Of a DNA stretch of 64,000 nt, positions 1 to 8,643 are shown in pieces; positions within the stretch are counted from its first letter, which is position 1, and each line of letters opens with the position of its first letter. This DNA comes from Thermosporothrix hazakensis (GTDB lineage: Bacteria > Chloroflexota > Ktedonobacteria > Ktedonobacterales > Ktedonobacteraceae). Under the pieces are notes generated by a model, which ran no database searches, was not told the origin of the DNA, and saw only the letters and a program-made list of their open reading frames with translations. The translations under genes were made by a program, and so were the position numbers. Location: contig NZ_QKUF01000026.1 of the NCBI RefSeq assembly GCF_003253565.1, forward strand, positions 1 to 64,000, in the 5' to 3' direction.

Positions 1-1
1 A

Positions 2-340
2 CATATGATTGCCTACAAAGCCCAATTGTCGGGAAGTCTGGTGATCACGGTCGATGCCAACAACACGAGCAAGGCGTGTCCGATGTGTGGGCATACCTGC
101 GATGCAAACCGTCCTAACAAAGGGCTCTTGTTTGTCTGTCAGAAATGTCACTACACGCTCCATGCCGATCTGGTGGGTGCGAGAAATCTTGCGATGCGAA
201 CGGTACTCATCCGGCAAGACTGGATGAGTACGGGTACCTTGTCAGAGTGCCCTGATGTGTCGGATAAAGAAGCCAAAGCAGAGCGCCTTCGTCGGTACTC
301 TGAGGTGCGGTGGAGTCTAGACACAAGCCCCCGTTCTTGA
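2..340 (+). CDS. tnpB: IS200/IS605-family TnpB, C-terminal fragment (runs off the left edge)
   Basis: The reading frame is already open at the window edge, so this is the 3' end of a longer gene. It shows the C-terminal zinc ribbon of TnpB (two CxxC pairs, CPMC and CQKC) followed by ADLVGARNLA, the last RuvC-like block with its acidic residue. TnpB proteins are RNA-guided nucleases carried by IS200/IS605 elements. The stop codon lies inside the hairpin at 328-348, which fits the right end of such an element. Whether the rest of the gene is intact cannot be seen here. Confidence 0.85.
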   Translation, partial: HMIAYKAQLSGSLVITVDANNTSKACPMCGHTCDANRPNKGLLFVCQKCHYTLHADLVGARNLAMRTVLIRQDWMSTGTLSECPDVSDKEAKAERLRRYSEVRWSLDTSPRS

Positions 341-348
341 GACGGGGG
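328..348 (+). repeat. Terminal hairpin, probable right end of the IS200/IS605 element
   Basis: Perfect 7-bp arms (CCCCCGT / ACGGGGG) around a 7-nt loop, overlapping the tnpB stop codon. IS200/IS605 elements end in subterminal hairpins recognised by TnpA rather than in inverted repeats. It could also end tnpB transcription, although no T-run follows. Confidence 0.55.
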
Positions 349-387
349 TCTCTGACTAGCTTGCTCTTGGACAGAAAGGTTGGATCA

Positions 388-2451
388 ATGCAGTATCCGC
401 CCACAAAACGCGATACGGTCGTTGACATCTATCACACGATCTCTGTTGAGGATCCCTATCGCTGGCTTGAAGATCCGAACGCACAGGAAACGCAAGTGTG
501 GTCAGAGGCGCAAAACGCTCTGACCCGTTCCTTTCTCGACAGCTTCCCCAAACGGGATTTCGTCAAACAGCGTCTGACAACGCTGATGAACTATCCTCGT
601 TATGGCGTCCCACAACGAAAGGGGAAGCACTATTTCTACACGCATCTTGCAGGGTTGCAAAATCAGCCCGTTCTGAAACGCTGTACCGCCCTGGACGGTC
701 CCGCGACCGTCGTGCTTGATCCCAATCGCTTCAGCAGTGATGGCACGGTCGCCCTGGAAAACATCTTCTTTCATAAAGACGGCTCGCTGCTTGCCTATGC
801 AATCTCACAAAACGGCAGCGACTGGCAGGAAATCCGCATCCTTCAGCTTGAGAGCGGGCAGGAGTACAAAGAAACCCTGCGCTGGTGTCGAGCTCCCGCG
901 CTCACCTGGAAAGACGACGGAAGCGGCTTCTACTACAATCGCTATCCCGACCCGACCGGCCTTCCCTCAGATGAGCAATCAACCAATATGAAGGTGTACT
1001 GGCATCGGCTCGGCACGCCCCAAAGCGATGACATCCTTGTCTATGAACGGCCCGATGCCAAAGAGCTGCACTTCGCCCCCTTGCTTACCGACGATCAACG
1101 CTACCTGACGCTGCATGTCACCCACGGCACCGACATTCGCTCGCGCTTCTATTATCGGGACGAAACCACGGGCGGTGATTTCATTCGGCTCCTGGACGAC
1201 AACGATGCTCCCTATACTTTTCTGGGGAATGATGGCCCGCTCTTTTACTTCCTGACTGGATATAATGCCCCCCGCAACCGGATCATCGCTATTGATATTA
1301 CACAGCCAGAACGTGAGCACTGGCGTGAGCTTGTTCCTGAACAGGAGGCTACGCTGACCAATGCATTGATGGTGAACGATCAATTTGTGCTGTGCTATAC
1401 CCGGGATGCCCATAACTCGCTTTCGCTCTATCGCCATGATGGCACCTTTGAGCGTGAGATTGCTCTACCTATGCCCGGCACTGTTCTAGATATAGCAGGC
1501 ACACGGACGCAAAGCGAGCTCTTTTTCGGCTTTACCTCGTTCCTCGCGGCTCCGACCATCTATCGCTATGATTTCACCACACACACGCTTGCCCTCGTGT
1601 TTCCAGACGAGAGCGGCTTTCAAGCAGAGCCCTACGAAACGCGGCAGATCTTCTATACCTCAAAGGACGGAACCCGTGTCCCGATGTTCCTGACTCATAA
1701 GAAGGGGCTGGTGCTTGATGGTCAGAATCCTGTGTTACTCTATGGCTATGGCGGCTTTGCGATCAACATGATGCCATCCTACTCACCGCTGGTGGTTGCC
1801 TGGCTTGAGAGCGGCGGGGTTTATGCGCTGGCGAATATCCGGGGCGGCTTTGAATACGGGGACGAGTGGCATCGAGCGGGCATGCTGGATAGGAAGCAGA
1901 ACGTCTTTGATGACTTCATCGCCGCTGCTGAATGGCTGATTGAGCAGCACTATACCAATCCGAAACGTCTGGCAATCTATGGCGGCAGCAATGGCGGCCT
2001 GCTGGTGAGCGCCTGCATGACGCAGCGCCCCGAGCTCTATGGAGCGGTTCTTGCCTCTGTGCCGGTCACGGATATGCTGCGGTTCCATAAGTTCACGGTC
2101 GGGCGCTACTGGATTCCAGAATATGGCAACCCGGAGGCAAGCGAGCAGGAGTTCAAGACGCTCTACGCCTACTCTCCGCTGCACAACGTCCGGGAACAGA
2201 CCGTCTACCCACCGACCCTGCTTCTCACCGCCGATACCGATGATCGGGTTGTTCCGGCGCACGCCAAAAAATTCGCGGCAGCACTACAGACAGCCAATGC
2301 AGGCGAGGCGCCGATCCTGTTGCGTATTGAGCCCAAAGCGGGACATGGGCACGGCAAGCCACTTTCTAAACAGATCGAGGAGTTCAGTGACCTGTTGATC
2401 TTCCTGTACAAAACGTTCGAGATCGATCCGGAACCACAGAAAACAGACTGA
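388..2451 (+). CDS. Prolyl oligopeptidase, family S9A
   Basis: Serine peptidase of 687 aa that cuts short peptides after proline, probably cytoplasmic because no signal peptide is visible. The N-terminal two thirds is the beta-propeller gate and the last third an alpha/beta hydrolase. The triad reads as Ser534 (GGSNGG), Asp618 (TADTDDRVVP) and His653 (KAGHGHGKP), matching Ser554/Asp641/His680 of the porcine enzyme in order and spacing. I start at ATG 388 because MQYPPTKRDTVVDIYH is the usual family beginning; the frame stays open upstream only through the IS end. A bidirectional hairpin follows the stop. Confidence 0.93.
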   Translation: MQYPPTKRDTVVDIYHTISVEDPYRWLEDPNAQETQVWSEAQNALTRSFLDSFPKRDFVKQRLTTLMNYPRYGVPQRKGKHYFYTHLAGLQNQPVLKRCTALDGPATVVLDPNRFSSDGTVALENIFFHKDGSLLAYAISQNGSDWQEIRILQLESGQEYKETLRWCRAPALTWKDDGSGFYYNRYPDPTGLPSDEQSTNMKVYWHRLGTPQSDDILVYERPDAKELHFAPLLTDDQRYLTLHVTHGTDIRSRFYYRDETTGGDFIRLLDDNDAPYTFLGNDGPLFYFLTGYNAPRNRIIAIDITQPEREHWRELVPEQEATLTNALMVNDQFVLCYTRDAHNSLSLYRHDGTFEREIALPMPGTVLDIAGTRTQSELFFGFTSFLAAPTIYRYDFTTHTLALVFPDESGFQAEPYETRQIFYTSKDGTRVPMFLTHKKGLVLDGQNPVLLYGYGGFAINMMPSYSPLVVAWLESGGVYALANIRGGFEYGDEWHRAGMLDRKQNVFDDFIAAAEWLIEQHYTNPKRLAIYGGSNGGLLVSACMTQRPELYGAVLASVPVTDMLRFHKFTVGRYWIPEYGNPEASEQEFKTLYAYSPLHNVREQTVYPPTLLLTADTDDRVVPAHAKKFAAALQTANAGEAPILLRIEPKAGHGHGKPLSKQIEEFSDLLIFLYKTFEIDPEPQKTD

Positions 2452-2459
2452 ACTTCCCG

Positions 2460-2488
2460 GGGAGCATTCTCAGATGCTCCCTATTTTG
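2460..2488. terminator. Bidirectional terminator between the peptidase and tetR-family genes
   Basis: Arms GGGAGCAT (2460-2467) and ATGCTCCC (2474-2481) with a 6-nt loop, then a T-rich stretch on the plus strand. It lies between convergent genes and includes the TetR stop codon. Confidence 0.7.
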
Positions 2489-3125
2489 TCTTCTGCATCA
2501 GTCTGGTCCCAGCAAGCAGCCGCCGTAAACCATATTCAAACTCATCTTCGGAGCGCCGGGCCTCCAGTGCAGTTGCCATTTCCTTGACGGCTGGAAAGTC
2601 TTCCAGCGCAAGATTCTTCAGATCTGACGTTCCCGGTTCCACACCCTGAAGCGTGCCAAAATCGAGAAAGGCATGACCGATCACAAAGCCAACGAGGCTG
2701 TTCACGGTATAGACTGCCTCAAGGGGCGCAAAACCCGCTTTGCGCAGAGTCGATAGCAGATGCTCCATCGGGGCCAGACTGCCAGCAGTGTTCACTGGTC
2801 GCGTCGCGACAATCGGCAAAACCGCGGGATGGCGTTGTAACATCTGTCGAAACTCGTACGCCACCTGGTATAAATACTCTTCCCATTGATCGGGAGGCAA
2901 GGCAGGCAGTTCAAGCTCCTGTAGCAGCAGTTCAACGATCCCATCAAGCACGGCTTCCTTCTTCGCCACATATCGATAGAGCGACATTGCTTCAACCTGC
3001 AATTCAGCCCCTATTTTACGCATGGACAGCGCTTCCAGCCCATCACGATCAACGATGCAGAGGGCAGCATCCAGAATTCTCTGGCGGCTCAAAGGCGTCT
3101 TTTCACCGGCTTTTGGGCGGGCCAT
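2481..3125 (-). CDS. TetR/AcrR-family regulator with TetR_C_1-type C-terminal domain
   Basis: Predicted ligand-responsive repressor of 214 aa. The N-terminal helix-turn-helix covers about residues 8-55 (RQRILDAALCIV, then LSMRKIGAELQVEAMSLYRYV). The C-terminal half resembles the tetracycline-repressor ligand domain (TetR_C_1). I start at ATG 3125 (MARPKAGEKTP) with GGGAG about 9 bases upstream; ATG 3131 is nearly as good. The divergent gene starting at 3367 is a possible target but no clear operator was found. The inducer is unknown. Confidence 0.85.
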   Translation of the reverse strand: MARPKAGEKTPLSRQRILDAALCIVDRDGLEALSMRKIGAELQVEAMSLYRYVAKKEAVLDGIVELLLQELELPALPPDQWEEYLYQVAYEFRQMLQRHPAVLPIVATRPVNTAGSLAPMEHLLSTLRKAGFAPLEAVYTVNSLVGFVIGHAFLDFGTLQGVEPGTSDLKNLALEDFPAVKEMATALEARRSEDEFEYGLRRLLAGTRLMQKTK

Positions 3126-3366
3126 ATCCATTCTCTCCCTTTGTCGTTTGAGCGAGTACTGATCGCATGAGAAAAGTTTACATTGTATGTTTTTCATTTG
3201 TCAAGGAAGCACTTCTCTGTCAATAAATTCATGCATGTTACGGCAGGTCCAACAATGCGTTGAGATAGATAGCGGTATACAAACAAAGAGATGTGCATAT
3301 CTTTTCGATGTGCAAACATGTTGCATTTTTCTATGTGTGGATGTGGAAAGGATAGGAGATGTTAAG

Positions 3367-4497
3367 ATGCAATCACCGCAACATAAACGGCTACGAGACT
3401 TTGGCGCATTTGAGTTCTCCCTGCCCGCTCAGAACCATTCCGCCCCGCTTCAACAGCCCCTGTCAGGCAAAGAACCAGACCCACTTCAGCCTGAGACGAC
3501 GCTTCTGGTACAACACCAGACAGAGTGTCTCAAAGCCGCTCTTCTTCGTCATCGAACCGTTCTCTTTCTCTTTGTCCGTCTGAGTTTCACCATTACAGGC
3601 TGTTTCTTCCTGATAACTCGTGTCATCTGGTCATCATTTCCTCAGGCATTGGCTCATATACAGGGCAGTCTGCTCCTGATGGGTGGCCTTATCTCACTTG
3701 CAGGAATACTGATTCAGGCCTATCGCTGGCGCAGCTTATTGCTGATGGAGCGTATTCACTTTGAAATGGCAGATCTGATCAAGCTCTACCTGCTTGGCAC
3801 CTTTTTTCTCTATCTTCACCCGGGTGGAGCCCTCAGAGGTGAGGAGCTGAAGGCCCGCTATATCGGGAGGATTGCCCGAAATCTACATGGCACGCAGCAT
3901 GCAGCCGTACGTAATAAACTGGTCGGCTTTTTGAGCATGCTGCTTCTGACCATTCCTTCGCTGTTTTTCGGTGCTCAGTACCTCAGCCCCCCTCTGATTC
4001 TCTGGTTTATTGTCCTGACACTCTGCACGATAGCCGCGATCAGCGTTGCCCTGCTGCTGGCGCAACTATTCCCGGAACTGGCATACGGTCCCTGGTCGCA
4101 ATACCCGCTTATGGTAACCCTGATGAACACAGGCAGCATCCTTAACGCGACATTGCGGAAGCCCCACCGCCTGGGCAAAGCCCTTCTCTATAGCACGCTC
4201 TCATGGCTCATCGTCTTGATGAACTGTCAGGCCTATGCACTGGCCCTGGGTCTCCAATTACCACTTGCAGTCTGTTGCCTGGCGCTTGCCCTGGCTGAAC
4301 TCCTGAACCATCTTCCACTCTCCTATAATGGTTGGGGAGTGCGTGAGCTGGCCTTGATTAGCGCCTTCATGGCAGCCGGCATTTCCAGCGGCCAGGCGCT
4401 CTTACTGACCCTGATCCTTGATGGGCAACTTCTCGGGGCGGCGTTCCTGGGAAGGCTCATTCTTCAGAAGCTACAGCAGAAGCAGAGCCGGGTATAG
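3367..4497 (+). CDS. Membrane protein of the LPG-synthase TM / YbhN-like (flippase-like) family
   Basis: 376-aa integral membrane protein. After a polar N-terminus of about 65 residues come several hydrophobic helices. LYLHPGGALRGEELKARYIGR followed by a conserved R..LVGFLS region resembles the lysylphosphatidylglycerol-synthase TM domain (PF03706). Members without a soluble synthase domain are thought to move or present lipid-linked substrates, but the substrate cannot be read here. ATG 3367 has AGGAG (3354-3358) 8 bases upstream. The stop codon sits inside a terminator hairpin. Confidence 0.7.
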   Translation: MQSPQHKRLRDFGAFEFSLPAQNHSAPLQQPLSGKEPDPLQPETTLLVQHQTECLKAALLRHRTVLFLFVRLSFTITGCFFLITRVIWSSFPQALAHIQGSLLLMGGLISLAGILIQAYRWRSLLLMERIHFEMADLIKLYLLGTFFLYLHPGGALRGEELKARYIGRIARNLHGTQHAAVRNKLVGFLSMLLLTIPSLFFGAQYLSPPLILWFIVLTLCTIAAISVALLLAQLFPELAYGPWSQYPLMVTLMNTGSILNATLRKPHRLGKALLYSTLSWLIVLMNCQAYALALGLQLPLAVCCLALALAELLNHLPLSYNGWGVRELALISAFMAAGISSGQALLLTLILDGQLLGAAFLGRLILQKLQQKQSRV

Positions 4498-4512
4498 CCC
4501 GGCTCTCTTTCA
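4484..4512 (+). terminator. Hairpin terminator overlapping a stop codon
   Basis: Perfect 9-bp arms AGAGCCGGG (4484-4492) and CCCGGCTCT (4498-4506) with a 5-nt loop that contains the upstream gene's TAG, followed by CTTTC. The T-run is weak. Confidence 0.7.
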
Positions 4513-4666
4513 TCCGAAAGTCCAAAGCCCGTCGCGGCACGCCAGAGCATATGATATGATACTGACAGCCAGTCAAAAAAGCATTAGTGATGCATTCTCT
4601 TTGTTTTCTACCCTGAATATATGTTCTAAATGTATTTCTATTTGTCCGTTGTAAAGGAGGCAAGGT

Positions 4667-7600
4667 ATGGGGATAGATTTCGCGCATTTACATGTCCATA
4701 CAGAGTACTCGCTCCTTGATGGCTTCAGCCGGATCAAGAAGCTGGTTCAGCAGACGAAAGATCTGGGCATGAAGCATCTGGCGATCACCGATCACGGCGC
4801 CATGTACGGAGCGATCGAGTTCTACAAGGCATGTAAAGCGGGAGGAATCAACCCCGTTCTTGGATGTGAAGCCTATCTCACAGAAGATATGTATGATCAC
4901 TCCAAGCGCTTCAGTGATGACTATCACCATCTGCTTGTGGTTGCCAAAAACAATACCGGCTATCGCAACCTGCTGAAATTGACCACTATTGCCAATACCG
5001 AAGGCTATCACCACCGCCCTCGTATCGACAAGAAAACGATTGAGAAATATGCCGAGGGCTTGATTGTCACGTCCTCCTGTCTCTCGGGCGAAATCCCCAA
5101 GATGCTGCTTGCAGGCCAGAAAGAGCAAGCCTATAAAACGGCTCGCTGGTATCAGGATGTTTTTGGGAAAGAGAACTTCTATCTGGAGATTCAGGAACAT
5201 CATGGGGTCTGGGATGGAAAGGCCTCTCCACAGACCGAGGTCAACCATCTGCTCTATGAGATGCACAAAGATCTCCAGATCCCGATGATCGCCACCAATG
5301 ATCTGCATTATATCAACGCCAATGACGCACATACGCATGATGTCTTGCTCTGCATTCAAACTGGCAAGCAGCTTGACTCCCCCAAACGTTTTAAGTTTGA
5401 CAGTAAAGAATATTATTTAAAGAGCCCCGAAGAGATGCTACGCCTCTTCCCGGAGCTTCCCGACGCGCTGATCAATACCGTCCGGCTGGCAGAGCAATGC
5501 GAGGTCAACCCGCTCGCCTACAAAGCCCAACTGCCAAAGGTAGAGGTCCCACCTCAGTACAGTTCCGACCGTGAATTCCTCTACGCGCTTTGTCTTGAAG
5601 GCGTTAAGGAGCGTTTCGGTGAGCTGACCGAGCCGATCAAACGGCAACTTGACTATGAGTTTGAACTGATCGTGCAAAAGGGCTTTGTCCCCTACTTCCT
5701 CGTGGTGTGGGACTATGTCAACTATGCTCGCTCGCACGGCATTCGCTGTTCCGCTCGCGGTTCGGCAGCGGGAAGCCTGCTTGCCTATGTGCTTGGCATC
5801 ACCAACGTTGATCCCCTGCGCTATCAATTGCTCTTCGAGCGCTTCCTGAATCCGGAACGCGACGACATGCCTGATATCGATATGGACTTCCCGGACGACC
5901 GCCGCGATCAGGTGATTGCCTATGTCTCGAATAAGTATGGCCCTGAATGTGTGGCACAGATGGTCACCTTCAACACGATGGCTGCCAAGCAGTCGGTCAA
6001 AGATGTGGCGCGCGCGCTTGGCCGCCAGGATCTGGGAGACCGTATCACCCGTCTGATCCCGACCGGCCCGAAGGTGACGCTTAAGGGCTCGCTGGAAAGC
6101 GTCAAAGATCTGAGCGACCTCTATGAACGCAGTCCTGAGGCCCGTGAGATGATCGATCAGGCGCTTGAGCTGGAAGGCTCGGTCCGCAATACCGGTATTC
6201 ACGCGGCAGGTGTCGTGATCGGCAATGAGGCTCTGGATAAGTTCGTTCCACTCCAGCTCCGTGACTACAAGGATCCGAGCAAGGGCCTGATTACCCAGTA
6301 CGAGCAGATGCACCTTGAGGAACTCGGCCTGATCAAGTTTGACTTCCTGGGCCTCTCCAACCTGACCATTCTGGATAACACGCTTCGCTACATCAAGGAA
6401 TCGCGTGGCGAGACCCTCGTGCTGGAAAAGATCCCGCTGGACCCGACAGGCGATCCGGTCCTTGATGAGAAGCGCAAGAAAGCGTTTGATCTGCTCGCTG
6501 AAGGCGAGACAACTGGTATCTTCCAGCTTGAAGGCGCGAAGATGCGCGAGTACATCAAACAGTTGAAACCGACCTGCATCGAGGATATCACTGCGATGGT
6601 CGCGCTCTACCGCCCGGGCCCGATGGATAGTATCCCCGACTTTATTGCTGCTAAACACGGTCGCAAAAAGGTTGAGTATCTGGACCCCCGCCTGAAAGAA
6701 TGGCTCGAAGAATCCTACGGCATCATCGTCTATCAGGACCAGGTGCTGCTGATCGCCGTGAACCTGGCCGGGTTCTCCTGGGGCAAGGTGAACAAGTTCC
6801 GTAAAGCCCTCAGTAAGAAGAAGATGGACGAGGTCGAAGGCTACAAGAGCGACTTCCTGCAAGGGTGTGTCCAGAACGGGGTGAAGCCGGATATCGCGGA
6901 GAAGCTCTTTGAACTGATTCTGCCGTTCGGTGGCTACGGGTTTAACAAGGCGCACGCCGCCAGTTATGCCGTCGTCGCCTTCTACACAGCTTACCTGAAG
7001 GCGAACTACACCGCCGAGTTTATGGCCGCCACCATGACGACCGAGGCAGCAGATGCCAAGAAGATCGCGAACGCCATCGCCGAGTGTAAGCGCATGGGCG
7101 TTGAGGTCTTCGGCCCCGACATCAACAAGAGCGAGCGCGGCTTTACCGTTGAGGGCAAAGGGGTACGCTTTGGCCTGCTGGCAATCAAGGGCATCGGTGA
7201 AGGCCCGATTGGCGAGATTCTCCGTGCCCGGCAGGAAGGAGGCCCGTTCTCCTCGCTGGCCGATTTGTGTACCCGCACCGATCCCAAATTCGTGGGCAAA
7301 AGCGTGATTGAGGCACTCATCAAAGTCGGTGCGCTGGACTCGCTGGCTCCCAATCAGCGCCATGTGCTCCTTGCCTCGGTTGAGCGCGCGATGCAATTCG
7401 GCAAGAGCGAGCGAGCCGCCAAAGAGCGCGGCCTGATGAGCCTGTTCGGTGATCTGGAAGAGGTCGGCACCTCGCTTGAGTTCACGCTGACAACCGATGC
7501 GGAGGAGATCCCGCGCAAGCAACTGCTTGAATGGGAAAAAGAACTGCTCGGCCTCTATATCTCGCGTCACCCGCTGGCATACCTCAGCGATATTCTCTCC

Positions 7601-8179
7601 GAACGCACGACCCACTCCATCGGACAGATCGCGGAGGAGCTTGACGGGCGTAAGGTTACCATCGGTGGCCTGATTAAAGAAGCGCGGCGGATCACTACGA
7701 AAAAAGGCGATGAGATGTGCGTGGTCCAGATTGAAGATATGTTTGGTACGATCGGCGTTACCGTGTTCCCGCGCACCTATGAAGAAACCAAAGAGATGTG
7801 GGTTGAAGATACCGTTGTGCTGGTGAAAGGCACTGTGCAGGTGCGCCGCGATGAACCGGGCATTCTCTGTGATAGTGTTGAACCGCTCAAAACAGCGGAA
7901 GAGGCCATGAACCGCAAGCTCTATCAGGTCTGGCTCACGATTCATGTCAGCGGCTCCGATACCCTTTCGGTTTCAAACGATATTCTGAAAGTGCAGGATG
8001 CGCACCGCTACATTACGGAGCGTCCTGGACGCGATCAGTACGAGATTCTGGTCTGCAATGGGGAATGGCAGGCACGCCTGACACCCACCAATAACACCAT
8101 GCAGTACTCTGAAGAACTTCATCACAAGCTGGAAGAGACGCTCGGCGCCGGCTCGATCGAGGTCAAGGTCCTGAACTAG
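4667..8179 (+). CDS. dnaE: DNA polymerase III subunit alpha, DnaE type
   Basis: Replicative polymerase, 1170 aa, close to the usual DnaE length. The order is PHP domain (from about residue 4, HLHVHTEYSLLDG), palm, fingers, helix-hairpin-helix and an OB fold at about residues 995-1070 (KVTIGGLIKEARR). The catalytic aspartates are Asp403 and Asp405 (PDIDMDF) and Asp559 (KFDFLGL), matching E. coli D401/D403/D555. AAAGGAGG lies just upstream of ATG 4667. It stands alone between a terminator and a long hairpin, so it is probably monocistronic. Long open frames on the opposite strand are codon-bias shadows. Confidence 0.97.
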   Translation: MGIDFAHLHVHTEYSLLDGFSRIKKLVQQTKDLGMKHLAITDHGAMYGAIEFYKACKAGGINPVLGCEAYLTEDMYDHSKRFSDDYHHLLVVAKNNTGYRNLLKLTTIANTEGYHHRPRIDKKTIEKYAEGLIVTSSCLSGEIPKMLLAGQKEQAYKTARWYQDVFGKENFYLEIQEHHGVWDGKASPQTEVNHLLYEMHKDLQIPMIATNDLHYINANDAHTHDVLLCIQTGKQLDSPKRFKFDSKEYYLKSPEEMLRLFPELPDALINTVRLAEQCEVNPLAYKAQLPKVEVPPQYSSDREFLYALCLEGVKERFGELTEPIKRQLDYEFELIVQKGFVPYFLVVWDYVNYARSHGIRCSARGSAAGSLLAYVLGITNVDPLRYQLLFERFLNPERDDMPDIDMDFPDDRRDQVIAYVSNKYGPECVAQMVTFNTMAAKQSVKDVARALGRQDLGDRITRLIPTGPKVTLKGSLESVKDLSDLYERSPEAREMIDQALELEGSVRNTGIHAAGVVIGNEALDKFVPLQLRDYKDPSKGLITQYEQMHLEELGLIKFDFLGLSNLTILDNTLRYIKESRGETLVLEKIPLDPTGDPVLDEKRKKAFDLLAEGETTGIFQLEGAKMREYIKQLKPTCIEDITAMVALYRPGPMDSIPDFIAAKHGRKKVEYLDPRLKEWLEESYGIIVYQDQVLLIAVNLAGFSWGKVNKFRKALSKKKMDEVEGYKSDFLQGCVQNGVKPDIAEKLFELILPFGGYGFNKAHAASYAVVAFYTAYLKANYTAEFMAATMTTEAADAKKIANAIAECKRMGVEVFGPDINKSERGFTVEGKGVRFGLLAIKGIGEGPIGEILRARQEGGPFSSLADLCTRTDPKFVGKSVIEALIKVGALDSLAPNQRHVLLASVERAMQFGKSERAAKERGLMSLFGDLEEVGTSLEFTLTTDAEEIPRKQLLEWEKELLGLYISRHPLAYLSDILSERTTHSIGQIAEELDGRKVTIGGLIKEARRITTKKGDEMCVVQIEDMFGTIGVTVFPRTYEETKEMWVEDTVVLVKGTVQVRRDEPGILCDSVEPLKTAEEAMNRKLYQVWLTIHVSGSDTLSVSNDILKVQDAHRYITERPGRDQYEILVCNGEWQARLTPTNNTMQYSEELHHKLEETLGAGSIEVKVLN

Positions 8180-8201
8180 GGCTGGCATACCGGGCAAAGC
8201 A

Positions 8202-8234
8202 CAGGGGTCCAATAGCTCGCATATTGGACCCCTG
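8202..8234 (+). terminator. Long hairpin downstream of dnaE
   Basis: Perfect 13-bp inverted repeat: CAGGGGTCCAATA (8202-8214) and TATTGGACCCCTG (8222-8234), loop of 7. There is no T-run, so termination or 3'-end protection are both possible. Confidence 0.6.
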
Positions 8235-8577
8235 CCACACGCACTCAAGAGGGTGTGCGACATCCTTCAATTTCTGTGGCACAATTTTCTACGATAACGC
8301 ACGCATAGCGAAGAAGTCCCCAGGTTCTACCCGAAACCACCTCTGCGGACTACGAATTTGCCTTCCAGGCGTTATAGTAGATAGAAACCTTTCTACAAAC
8401 TGCAACGTAGTATTTCTAGTGCAGGATAATAAACCTGTTTTGGGAATGGAACCTTTCAAAGGTAGCTTCGCTCACACTCATGGAACACACAATCCCGGGT
8501 TGTTGACAATCACCGGCACATCTTCTGACCGCTACCGCGAGGTTGCGTTTTACAGCAGGGTGAGAGACCGCTGCGGG
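8235..8577. other. Gene-free stretch between dnaE and the PrsW-like gene
   Basis: No convincing gene. A 122-codon open frame here (8224-8592) has no good ribosome site, no recognisable domain and overlaps the dnaE hairpin. The right end leads into a promoter. Confidence 0.5.
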
Positions 8578-8606
8578 TTGAAAACCAGATGATAACAGGA
8601 TACGAT
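8578..8606 (+). promoter_or_regulatory. Sigma70-type promoter for the PrsW-like gene
   Basis: -35 TTGAAA (8578-8583), 17-bp spacer, -10 TACGAT (8601-8606). Transcription would begin roughly 30 bases before the start codon at 8644. Confidence 0.55.
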
Positions 8607-8643
8607 ATCCGCTGAGTACTTAGGAGAAGGTTGAGAAAAAACC

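Noticed and set aside
3160..3195. Weak palindrome ACAT-N3-ATGT upstream of the TetR gene as operator
   Set aside because: Arms of only four bases in A/T-rich sequence; not enough to call an operator.
5438..7945. 835-codon open frame on the minus strand across dnaE
   Set aside because: Antisense shadow of dnaE; no ribosome site or domain, and dnaE is certain.
8224..8592. 122-codon frame after dnaE
   Set aside because: Starts inside the dnaE hairpin, with no ribosome site or family signal.
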